From: Nitrospira sp.
GTDB taxonomy: Bacteria > Nitrospirota > Thermodesulfovibrionia > Thermodesulfovibrionales > SM23-35
NCBI GenBank assembly: GCA_016873575.1
Contig: VGWY01000126.1
Span: 1 to 7,488, forward strand
Length of the DNA: 7,488 nt
Direction of reading: 5' to 3'
A model generated the notes under the pieces. It did no database searches. It was not told the DNA's origin and worked only from the letters and a program-made list of their open reading frames with translations. A program made the translations under genes and the position numbers. Of the stretch, positions 1 to 5,604 are shown one piece after another; within the stretch, counting starts at the first letter, position 1, and each line of letters opens with the position of its first letter.

Positions 1-262
1 AATTTGCAAGAAAGACATATCGGCAGCCCATTGCTTCGGCATATCCACGGGCCTGTTCTTTGGCAAGATAAACATCTCCTTGGTCATCATCTTTCGCTTC
101 GAGGACTGCAAGATTTTGACCTTTTCGGCCCAGGAGAAGATAGTCAGAGAATCCCTCGCCTGTATACTGCTCAGTTAGTACGTTCTTGTTGGGGCCTTCA
201 AGTATCCAGCCGGATTCGGTAAGTTTCCGATTGATAACTATCCTTGCGTCTTGCTCGGTCAT
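1..262 (-). CDS. hsdR: Type I restriction enzyme R subunit, N-terminal fragment (runs off left edge)
   Basis: Reading the minus strand from the ATG at 262 gives 87 open codons to the window edge, starting MTEQDARIVINRKLTESGWI. What is seen is the nuclease signature of HsdR-type N-terminal domains: D40 in FSDYLLLG, E55 and K57 in LAVLEAKD, and a Q70-x3-Y74 motif in EQARGYAE. Together these match the PD-(D/E)xK-plus-QxxxY pattern of type I R subunits. In such proteins this domain cuts DNA after an ATP-driven translocase, which would lie beyond the left edge, has pulled DNA in. No strong Shine-Dalgarno sequence is visible; the A/G-rich run AGAGAAAGAGAAAAG ends 8 nt before the ATG. The gene runs the same way as the HNH nuclease gene upstream, after a 294-bp gap. 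Related R-like proteins without HsdM/HsdS partners also exist, so the exact class is inferred. Confidence 0.82.
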   Translation of the reverse strand, partial: MTEQDARIVINRKLTESGWILEGPNKNVLTEQYTGEGFSDYLLLGRKGQNLAVLEAKDDDQGDVYLAKEQARGYAEAMGCRYVFLAN

Positions 263-556
263 TAAGAATCTTTTCTCTTTCTCTAAAAGGGGAAAAAATA
301 TTTGTCCAATTATAACAAAACTCTACTATGAATATATGGGCGGGTTACCAAGTAATGACTTATTTTATGAGAAGTATGGCTTTTATACCCCCCCTCAATA
401 TTCAAAATCTGCGAGGGAAAGGACGCCCCCTGCGTATGCATCCCCCAGAGGCCGGAACCCCTCCCCCCTTACCCCTATCGAAAAATCTCCCTTTTCTTGA
501 CCTTTTCCCTATCTCCTTAATTCTAAACCTCTGTAAAAAAGACCCCTAAATCGTTA
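263..556. other. C-rich intergenic region with G-quadruplex potential on the minus strand
   Basis: This 294-bp gap between the HNH gene and hsdR has no convincing gene; the short plus-strand frames crossing it are rich in proline and serine and resemble no family. The part from about 388 to 475 holds runs of four to seven C at 388-394, 426-430, 442-446, 458-461, 463-468 and 472-475. On the minus strand, the sense strand of both flanking genes, these are G-runs. The four between 442 and 475 are separated by loops of 3, 1 and 11 nt, which fits a G-quadruplex motif. It could affect transcription between the two genes or simply be a biased repeat relic. Confidence 0.45.
309..314 (-). promoter_or_regulatory. 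Candidate -10 box for hsdR
   Basis: Read on the minus strand, this is a perfect TATAAT, 46 nt upstream of the hsdR ATG. No convincing -35 hexamer lies 16-18 nt further upstream; the DNA there is simply AT-rich. The match and placement suggest that hsdR has its own promoter rather than relying only on read-through from the HNH gene. Confidence 0.35.
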
Positions 557-1111
557 CTATTTCCTTTTTAAAATACTTTCAAGACAAAAGCAAGTCAGTT
601 GATTAACCTTAGCCCATTGCTCACATGCTTGAGGGAGTGAGCAGTTCCTACACAATTGACTTAGTTCTTTTTTAGATATTTCAAGAGTACCGGCTGTTTC
701 ATGCAACCTCAACAATTGCTTCAGATACTTTCCAGCTACCAATCTGTGTAAATTGTCTTTCTTTTTAAGTCCGAGCCATTCAAATATACCCTTGTCCCCT
801 CGTGAGATATTACATAATCTACACGCTAATACTAAGTTATCAGACGAGTCGTCACCGCCCCTGTTGCATGGTATTAGATGATCGGTTGTTAAGTCTGTTC
901 TGGAACCACAAAAAACACACTCCTGTGGGAGTTCTTGCTCACGCTCCCATTCTCTGATCGTACCTGATATGCTTAATTCTCCGTTCCTAAGTTTCTTAAA
1001 GCGATCAGTAATAAAAGCACGTTCAAGCGAACCATAGGCAGATCGAGAGATAAGTTTAGCGTATTCATATAGAATCTCTTCACGAATCGTCTTCACATAA
1101 GGCGGCGGCAT
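557..1111 (-). CDS. HNH endonuclease with extra C-terminal cysteine cluster
   Basis: The product is 184 aa, with its HNH core in the middle: C65-x2-C68, then D77-H78, N92, C97-x2-C100 followed at once by N101, and the tail GDK (105-107). This fits the Cys4 HNH pattern, in which the cysteine pairs hold a structural zinc and H78 with the following Asn residues form the metal-dependent nuclease site. The N-terminal 60 residues are helical and basic and could bind DNA. A second group, C154, C157, C163, C174 and C176, lies near the C-terminus and could bind zinc or an Fe-S cluster; that part is inference. The ATG at 1111 has no Shine-Dalgarno but sits 7 nt after a -10-like box, so the mRNA may be leaderless. 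The gene lies upstream of hsdR in the same direction, which suggests a defence or restriction role. A homing or recombination role is the main alternative. Nuclease fold is confident, function is not. Confidence 0.85.
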   Translation of the reverse strand: MPPPYVKTIREEILYEYAKLISRSAYGSLERAFITDRFKKLRNGELSISGTIREWEREQELPQECVFCGSRTDLTTDHLIPCNRGGDDSSDNLVLACRLCNISRGDKGIFEWLGLKKKDNLHRLVAGKYLKQLLRLHETAGTLEISKKELSQLCRNCSLPQACEQWAKVNQLTCFCLESILKRK

Positions 1112-1118
1112 GATTGAA

Positions 1119-1146
1119 AGTATATCAAAATTTTAGGAAAGTGCAA
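1119..1146 (-). promoter_or_regulatory. Candidate promoter of the HNH gene, leaderless arrangement
   Basis: On the minus strand TTGCAC (1146-1141) and TATACT (1124-1119) are separated by 16 nt. The -10 is a 5/6 match; the -35 matches only in its first three bases. The ATG follows the -10 after 7 nt, which is where transcription would normally begin, and no Shine-Dalgarno is present. This fits a leaderless message. Confidence 0.4.
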
Positions 1147-1279
1147 TTACAATATTACTTCATCTACTACGTAAGCCCGATGATTTTTTGGGGATGCGAC
1201 TAACACCTACAAGTATTGCCTTGTGAGTAGAAAAAGAGAGTGTGAATTTACAAAACAAATACTCAATAAAAACCGACTG

Positions 1280-2773
1280 TCAATTATTACCCAATAATTT
1301 CAGAAGTTCATCTTTGACTTTGGCTATCACTGATTCCCAGTCACCAGGAGAAGGTTGACGGAAAAGCCTCATGGTTGGATACCATGGTGTATCTTGACGA
1401 TTTAACATCCACCTCCAATCATGCACAAATGATAATAATGTCCACACAGGTACTCCTAATGCTCCAGCCATGTGTACAGTTGAATTGTCTATGGATATAA
1501 CCAGATCTAAAGACGATATTTCAGCAGCAAAATTATCAAGGTCTTTAAGAGGATCAGCATCTTCCCAATCGTATATAGTGATTCCTAATTCATCCTGAAT
1601 TTGTTTTAATTCATCTCTGACATCTCCGTATTGCAGATTGATAAAATATGACCCAGGAATCGATAATATTTCCGCCCATTGTGTTAGCACCATCGAACGT
1701 ATTTGTTTGATAAAGGCATCTTTACCGCCACGCCAAGAAATGCCTATCTTTGTGCCTTCGCCTAATGCTTTAAAACGTTTATTCCAAGTATCAACTTTCT
1801 CAGCATTAGGAATAAGATAAGACTTTCTTGATGGAAAATTATTAAGACTATTACGTAGATATAAAGGAAGGCTACCCATGGCGATTACAACATCAAAAGA
1901 CAGTAATGCCATTGCACCATTGTTATCTGTATTGAATCGCTCAATTATTGTAGTTCCGGGAAAAGATCGAGAAAAGATCGGTACGAGTCTCTTGTCACAT
2001 TCAATAATACATGAGTCAGCCTGTTCAATTGCATCAGGGAAACATGATGCAAACATGATCTCATCGCCCACCCCTTGTTCGGCATAAATCAACAGCCTTT
2101 TACCTTTAAGCGATGATCCATCCCATATTGGTTTAAAGAAGTCTCTTTTATGAGAACCACTTTCTTTTGTCTCCCATCTATATTCATAATGTTTCCAGCC
2201 TTTTTCAAAGTTGCCGAAAGTCAATTGTATAAGTCCTATATTCCATTTGGCATCGCTGAGTTTAGAATTAATTCCTAAGGCTTTTTCATAGCAGGCTAAC
2301 GCATCACTCAAATGTCCTGTATATTGGAGAGCATTCCCTAAGTTGTTAAATGCAAGAGCAAACTTTGGAGAAAGTTGAATTGCCTTTTTAAAATATGTGA
2401 TAGCTTCATCAAGTTTGCCCAAATCCTTTAAGACTAATCCAAGGTTATTATATGCCCAGGGAAATTCAGGATTTAGGCTCAAAGTTTTCTTATAATTTAA
2501 AATTGCCTGTTCTGTTTGTCCTTTTTCAAAAAAAGCATCAGCAAGGTTATAGTATGGTCCAAAATCATTTGGGTTAAACTCGATAGCTTTTTGATACCAA
2601 ACGATAGCTTCATCAATTTTCCCTTGGTCCTGTAAAATATTTGCAAGATAGTTGACAACAAATAAATTATCTGGTTGATAGTTGAGTATAGCTCTGCAAA
2701 GATTCTCTGCTTGTTTTAAGTTTCCTGCTTGATACTGCTTAATGACTATTTTAATTGCTTCATCTATATCCAT
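1280..2773 (-). CDS. TPR-repeat glycosyltransferase (GT-B / ADP-heptose transferase-like domain)
   Basis: The 497-aa protein has two parts. Residues about 2-205 are five to six TPR units with the usual W-LG-Y-A-F-P-like spacing, for example at 36-69, 70-103, 104-137 and 138-171 (AYNNLGLVLKDLGKLDEAI, then AFNNLGNALQYTGHLSDAL). Residues about 211-490 are a glycosyltransferase-like domain: AEQGVGDEI (231-239), a strand-loop KIGISWRGG (342-350), and the C-terminal signature DNSTVHMAGALGVPVW (429-444), which in related GT-B enzymes forms the nucleotide-sugar pocket. TPR fusions of this type are thought to glycosylate proteins or build surface glycans, with the TPR part choosing the acceptor; donor and target cannot be read here. 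No signal peptide or membrane helix is seen, so it is probably cytoplasmic. The ATG at 2773 starts just before the first TPR helix; only a weak AGGCAG precedes it. It is a single-gene unit with no glycan genes beside it. Confidence 0.88.
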   Translation of the reverse strand: MDIDEAIKIVIKQYQAGNLKQAENLCRAILNYQPDNLFVVNYLANILQDQGKIDEAIVWYQKAIEFNPNDFGPYYNLADAFFEKGQTEQAILNYKKTLSLNPEFPWAYNNLGLVLKDLGKLDEAITYFKKAIQLSPKFALAFNNLGNALQYTGHLSDALACYEKALGINSKLSDAKWNIGLIQLTFGNFEKGWKHYEYRWETKESGSHKRDFFKPIWDGSSLKGKRLLIYAEQGVGDEIMFASCFPDAIEQADSCIIECDKRLVPIFSRSFPGTTIIERFNTDNNGAMALLSFDVVIAMGSLPLYLRNSLNNFPSRKSYLIPNAEKVDTWNKRFKALGEGTKIGISWRGGKDAFIKQIRSMVLTQWAEILSIPGSYFINLQYGDVRDELKQIQDELGITIYDWEDADPLKDLDNFAAEISSLDLVISIDNSTVHMAGALGVPVWTLLSFVHDWRWMLNRQDTPWYPTMRLFRQPSPGDWESVIAKVKDELLKLLGNN

Positions 2774-3017
2774 TTCGTCTGCCTAATGATTATCAAAGAT
2801 ACTATTGATTAATATAGCAGATATTATTGTTGTGAACTACAGGAAGATATTGAGCGGGTGACTTCCACCTACAAGTAGTCAGCGTCAAGAAGCTATTTGA
2901 AGTAACAATTTCTGGTAGAAGAACTAAACCGCTGCGCGGTGGTAACGAGTCGTCAGCGTTTTCTGGAGAAGATAAAGCTTTTTCTGCGTTGTAGAAGTTA
3001 GTCCATTATTTTCTCTC
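2774..3017. other. Intergenic region containing a possible coding relic
   Basis: No complete gene is visible between the glycosyltransferase start and the recombinase promoter. On the plus strand a frame is open from 2854 to the TAG at 2992-2994 (46 codons, ending GGNESSAFSGEDKAFSAL) but has no ATG, GTG or TTG start. It has a protein-like composition and could be the tail of a broken gene or part of a dispersed repeat. The left copy of the element's inverted repeat (2918-2937) lies inside it, with a small hairpin ACCGC-TGC-GCGGT at 2928-2940. Confidence 0.35.
2918..2937 (+). repeat. Left copy of inverted repeat bracketing the integrase-transposase pair
   Basis: The 20 bases GAAGAACTAAACCGCTGCGC match the reverse complement of 5409-5428 at 18 of 20 positions; both differences are A/G transitions. 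The two copies face each other across the recombinase and transposase genes. The GC-rich end of this copy also forms a 5-bp hairpin with a 3-nt loop at 2928-2940. Confidence 0.6.
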
Positions 3018-3046
3018 TTGTTGAACAATCGAAGTCATTTTACAAT
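3018..3046 (+). promoter_or_regulatory. Candidate promoter of the recombinase operon
   Basis: TTGTTG (3018-3023) and TACAAT (3041-3046) are separated by 17 nt. The -10 is a 5/6 match to consensus and the -35 shares its TTG. Transcription would begin near 3053, the last base of the left arm of the inverted repeat that masks the ribosome binding site, so internally started messages would lack that arm. Confidence 0.45.
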
Positions 3047-3104
3047 CTCCTTTTGTTTTCCCGTCGGCATGAGCTGGCGGATATTTGTTTTCAAAGGAGA
3101 TTGT
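3042..3104 (+). promoter_or_regulatory. Inverted repeat that covers the recombinase Shine-Dalgarno
   Basis: ACAATCTCCTTT (3042-3053) is a perfect 12-bp complement of AAAGGAGATTGT (3093-3104). The right arm contains the Shine-Dalgarno AAAGGAG (3093-3099), 8 nt before the ATG at 3108. The 39-nt loop holds a direct repeat TTTGTTTTC (3052-3060 and 3084-3092) around a smaller CCGTC/GGCGG stem (3061-3065 with 3076-3080, one G-U pair). A transcript carrying both arms should hide its ribosome binding site. It may also serve as a DNA recognition structure for either recombinase. Confidence 0.65.
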
Positions 3105-3107
3105 GAT

Positions 3108-3950
3108 ATGAGCAAGTTGAGACAACAGATGTTGGCAGACCTTCAGTTGAGAGGGCTTACCCCGAAGACCCAAAAAATCTATCTGAGAGAAGTAAGCAAT
3201 TATGCAAAGCACTTCAATAAGTCGCCGGAGCAGCTTGGAGAGAAGGAACTCAGGGAGTATCTGCTGTATCTTTTGAATGAGCGGAAGTTGTCCAAGGGGA
3301 CATACCGGTTTTATTACCAAGGTCTGAAGTTTCTGTACAAGCACACGTTGAAACGGGAAGAGGTCGTGGAGAAGATCCGTTGTCCCAGAGGGAAAAAGAG
3401 GCTTCCGGTGGTTTTGGACCTGGCTGAAGTCAAGACTTTGCTTTCCGTCATAGAGAATCTCAAACACCGGGCGATCCTAACGATCACCTATTCTGCTGGC
3501 CTCAGGATAAGCGAAACGGCACACCTTAAGGTGAGCGATATCGACAGCAAGAGGATGATGGTTAGGGTGCAGCAGGGCAAAGGGGGCAAAGACCGTTACA
3601 CTATCCTGTCCCAGACTGCTCTTGAGTGCTTGAGACAATACTGGAGATTATATCGCCCCACGGAATGGTTGTTTGAGGGGCAGAACAAAGATACCCACAT
3701 ATGCATAAGTTCGATTCGACAGATATTCCTTGAAGCCAAAGAGCGCGCCGGCATAACAAAACCGGCAAGTCCTCATACATTGAGGCATAGCTTTGCCACT
3801 CATTTGGTTGAAGCGGGGACGAGCCTGCACCATGTCCAATTACTCCTGGGCCACAGGTCTCCCACAACCACGACCGTTTATCTTCATGTCAGCAAGATAA
3901 ACCTGGCACAGGTCACCAGTCCCCTCGATAGTATACCCGAAGAGCTTTAG
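3108..3950 (+). CDS. Tyrosine recombinase/integrase of the IS91-type element
   Basis: The 280-aa product is a phage-integrase-family recombinase, which breaks and rejoins DNA through a covalent tyrosine intermediate. Residues about 4-85 form the SAM-like DNA-binding domain (LRGLTPKTQKIYLREVSNYA). The catalytic domain follows with all key residues visible: R133 in AGLRISE, a lysine in GKGGKDR (K158 or K161), H223 and R226 in HTLRHSFATHL, H249 in LLGH, and the nucleophile Y258 in TTTVYLHV. Size and layout resemble XerC/XerD-like and integron-type integrases, but the direct link to an IS91 transposase marks it as an element gene and not the housekeeping Xer. The ATG at 3108 is chosen because AAAGGAG lies 8 nt upstream; an in-frame TTG at 3018 would lack a ribosome binding site and run through the inverted repeat. 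Its role may be to resolve or integrate transposition products; that is inference. Confidence 0.92.
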   Translation: MSKLRQQMLADLQLRGLTPKTQKIYLREVSNYAKHFNKSPEQLGEKELREYLLYLLNERKLSKGTYRFYYQGLKFLYKHTLKREEVVEKIRCPRGKKRLPVVLDLAEVKTLLSVIENLKHRAILTITYSAGLRISETAHLKVSDIDSKRMMVRVQQGKGGKDRYTILSQTALECLRQYWRLYRPTEWLFEGQNKDTHICISSIRQIFLEAKERAGITKPASPHTLRHSFATHLVEAGTSLHHVQLLLGHRSPTTTTVYLHVSKINLAQVTSPLDSIPEEL

Positions 3951-3970
3951 AGCATTTAACGGTATCTTTG

Positions 3971-5161
3971 ATGCGTACGTCTCAGGGTGTCGAGGTGGCG
4001 GATATCTTCTGTCAGTACGGTCAAGAATATAGAAGATCCCACCCGATGCCTCTTAATCATCTGCGCACCATGCATGCCATTGAGGTATGCAGGACCGCAA
4101 TCCTTGGCGGGCATAGGTATAAATATAGCTGTGGTCATGTGGATATCTCATACAACTCCTGCCGGAACCGTCACTGTCCCAAATGCCAGACCCTGCAGAA
4201 GGAGAAGTGGATTGAGGCCAGATGCGAAGACCTCTTGCCTATTCGATACTTCCACGTAGTCTTCACAATCCCCTCAGAGTTAAATCCGCTGGTCATCATG
4301 AATCAAAGGGTCATGTACAATATACTGTTTCGCTCGGTCTCAGAGACGCTTATAGAACTCTCCAATAATCCAAGGCATCTCGGAGCACGTACAGGGTTTA
4401 TCGGCATCCTTCACACCTGGGGACAGAATCTTATGGATCATCCCCATATTCACTGTGTTGTACCTGGCGGAGGACTATCTCCCGACGGAAGCCGCTGGGT
4501 ATCATGTCGCAAGGGTTTCTTTATCCCTGTAAGGGTCCTTTCCTCATTGTTCAGGGGTAAGTTCCTTGACTATCTCAAAAGCAGCTTTGAATCAGGTGCT
4601 CTTATCTTCCCCGGTGGCATCCGTCATCTCAAGGAACCACGAACCTTTGAGGTATTCAGAGGACAGTTCTATAACAAAAAATGGGTTGTTTATTGCAAAC
4701 CACCTTTCGACGGCGCCGAGGGTGTCCTTCAGTACCTGGGCAGATATACCCACAGGATAGCTATCAGCAATAACCGTATCCTCAAAGTCCAGGGGGGTAA
4801 TGTCTCCTTCCGCTGGCGGGACTATGCCGATGGCGATAAACAAAAGACCATGACTCTCAAGGCCGATGAGTTCATCAGAAGGTCCCTCCTTCATGTATTG
4901 CCCTTGCGGTATGTGCGCATCAGACACTTCGGACTTCTGGCAAACAGAAGCCGTAAAGACAACATCGCCCTATGCCATGAGCTCCTTGGCAGTTGTAAAA
5001 CCGTAACAAAAGAAAAAGAGAAACCAGAGACCTGGCAGGATCAGTTGCTCAGGATCTGCGGTATCGATGTCACTACTTGTCCAGTTTGCAAAAAAGGCAC
5101 GATATTCATGGTGGAGCTTCTGCTTCCTTCCAGGTGCAATAGCCCTCCGGATCAATGTTGA
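3971..5161 (+). CDS. IS91-family transposase (HUH, two-tyrosine rolling-circle type)
   Basis: The 396-aa protein nicks single-stranded DNA at the element's origin and drives rolling-circle transposition. Visible in order are an N-terminal zinc ribbon (C54, C64, C69, C72 in CGH...SCRNRHCPKCQ), the HUH metal-binding motif in HPHIHCVVPGGG (H159-I-H161), and the catalytic tyrosine pair in QYLGRYTHRIAISNNR (Y255 and Y259). A second possible metal site C370-x2-C373 is near the C-terminus. Length is about normal for the family and no frameshift is seen, so the enzyme is likely active. The ATG at 3971 is preferred over the TTG directly before it. No Shine-Dalgarno is visible, and with only 20 bp from the recombinase stop codon, translation is probably coupled. 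The family match is firm; the exact C-terminal boundary relative to full-length relatives is less sure. Confidence 0.93.
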   Translation: MRTSQGVEVADIFCQYGQEYRRSHPMPLNHLRTMHAIEVCRTAILGGHRYKYSCGHVDISYNSCRNRHCPKCQTLQKEKWIEARCEDLLPIRYFHVVFTIPSELNPLVIMNQRVMYNILFRSVSETLIELSNNPRHLGARTGFIGILHTWGQNLMDHPHIHCVVPGGGLSPDGSRWVSCRKGFFIPVRVLSSLFRGKFLDYLKSSFESGALIFPGGIRHLKEPRTFEVFRGQFYNKKWVVYCKPPFDGAEGVLQYLGRYTHRIAISNNRILKVQGGNVSFRWRDYADGDKQKTMTLKADEFIRRSLLHVLPLRYVRIRHFGLLANRSRKDNIALCHELLGSCKTVTKEKEKPETWQDQLLRICGIDVTTCPVCKKGTIFMVELLLPSRCNSPPDQC

Positions 5162-5253
5162 TGAACATCTTGAACAGCGCAAAAATCATATCTCTATCAG
5201 CTTGCGAAAACGGCCCTCCATTTCGCCATATCCTACTTTTGTCTGAAATCACC

Positions 5254-5280
5254 CCATGGTATGCTACTCGAACACCATGG
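5254..5280 (+). repeat. Hairpin in the element tail, candidate oriIS component
   Basis: CCATGGT and ACCATGG form a perfect 7-bp stem around a 13-nt loop that ends in GAAC. GAAC is one of the tetranucleotides known as an IS91 target, and hairpins near the right end are the usual recognition feature of IS91-type transposases. There is no T-run after it, so it is not a typical terminator. Assignment as origin is inference. Confidence 0.3.
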
Positions 5281-5408
5281 ACGCAATACCAACCTCTATT
5301 TTCATCTCAGAATGATCTCATGCAGGTCAAAAGAGGACCAATTCGATCCAACCTATATTCAATCCGATAGAAAAAATACCGAGAGAATTAATCGAATCCC
5401 CATATCTG

Positions 5409-5428
5409 GCGCAGCGGCTTAGTCCTTC
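5409..5428 (-). repeat. Right copy of inverted repeat bracketing the integrase-transposase pair
   Basis: The plus-strand sequence GCGCAGCGGCTTAGTCCTTC is the reverse complement of 2918-2937 with two transitions (18/20). It lies 247 bp after the transposase stop codon and directly before the REP-like hairpin at 5432-5463. Confidence 0.6.
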
Positions 5429-5431
5429 ACA

Positions 5432-5463
5432 CGTCATTCCGCAACTTCGCAGTCGGAATGACG
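5432..5463 (+). repeat. REP-like hairpin with 10-bp perfect stem
   Basis: CGTCATTCCG (5432-5441) pairs perfectly with CGGAATGACG (5454-5463) around a 12-nt loop. GTCATTCC...GGAATGAC palindromes are a common form of dispersed repeat in bacteria, which suggests a REP/MITE-type copy. It could equally be the element's terminal hairpin, since it starts 3 bp after the right inverted-repeat copy. No T-run follows, so terminator function on the plus strand is doubtful. Confidence 0.5.
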
Positions 5464-5588
5464 CTTATTCGCTATACGTAAAAAGGGCAAGCTTTTAACC
5501 TCGTCATCCACCATATTATCGCGTAGCCTGGTTTAGCTTTCTATCTTTCAATAATCAATAAGCACGTGATTTTTATATGTGATATAGA

Positions 5589-5594
5589 TATAAT
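5589..5594 (+). promoter_or_regulatory. Candidate -10 box of the pentapeptide-repeat gene
   Basis: A perfect TATAAT sits 10 nt before the ATG at 5605, with no recognisable -35 and no Shine-Dalgarno between it and the start codon. A transcript from it would have a leader of only a few bases. AT-rich DNA produces such matches easily, so this is tentative. Confidence 0.3.
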
Positions 5595-5604
5595 AAATTT
5601 AATA

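Larger units (their letters stand above)
2918..5428 (+). mobile_element. IS91-family element carrying a tyrosine recombinase; boundaries inferred
   Basis: The core is certain: a tyrosine recombinase and an IS91-type HUH transposase in one orientation, 20 bp apart, both intact. The limits given are the outer edges of the 18/20 inverted repeat. They are inferred, since IS91 elements normally lack terminal inverted repeats, make no target duplication, and end at hairpin-bearing ori and ter sites. The core is visibly richer in G+C than the flanking AT-rich genes, consistent with arrival by transfer. The true right end could be at any of the hairpins between 5204 and 5463, and the true left end anywhere from about 2838 to 3041. 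Confidence 0.6.
5162..5604. other. Non-coding 3' tail of the element and following intergenic DNA
   Basis: No gene is supported here; the 71-codon plus-strand frame at 5155-5370 has no recognisable features and no ribosome binding site. The region is structured: GCGAAA/TTTCGC (5204-5209 with 5221-5226), CCATGGT/ACCATGG (5254-5260 with 5274-5280), ATTCGAT/ATCGAAT (5341-5347 with 5391-5397), the right inverted-repeat copy (5409-5428), and a 10-bp stem at 5432-5463. A HUH transposase needs a hairpin-bearing origin at this side of the element, so one of these is probably oriIS. From about 5540 the DNA becomes very AT-rich as the next gene is approached. Confidence 0.5.

Noticed and set aside
186..549. 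Overlapping plus-strand frames of 104 and 73 codons upstream of the HNH gene
   Set aside because: Composition follows the C-rich DNA (Pro/Ser-rich), one overlaps the hsdR start on the other strand, and no ribosome binding site or family likeness is seen.
2918..3000. Possible integron attC site near the tyrosine recombinase
   Set aside because: The GTTRRRY core and its paired RYYYAAC partner are not present in the right arrangement, and the recombinase is followed by an IS91 transposase, not cassettes.
3018..3107. Longer recombinase start at TTG 3018 giving 30 extra residues
   Set aside because: The TTG lacks a ribosome binding site and falls in the -35 box, and the extension runs through the inverted repeat. 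AAAGGAG at 8 nt from ATG 3108 decides the start.
3006..3467. 153-codon open frame antisense to the recombinase
   Set aside because: It is the opposite-strand shadow of a well-supported gene, has no family likeness and its start has no ribosome binding site.
4592..4927. 111-codon open frame antisense to the transposase
   Set aside because: Shadow of the transposase gene, with no recognisable motif or ribosome binding site.
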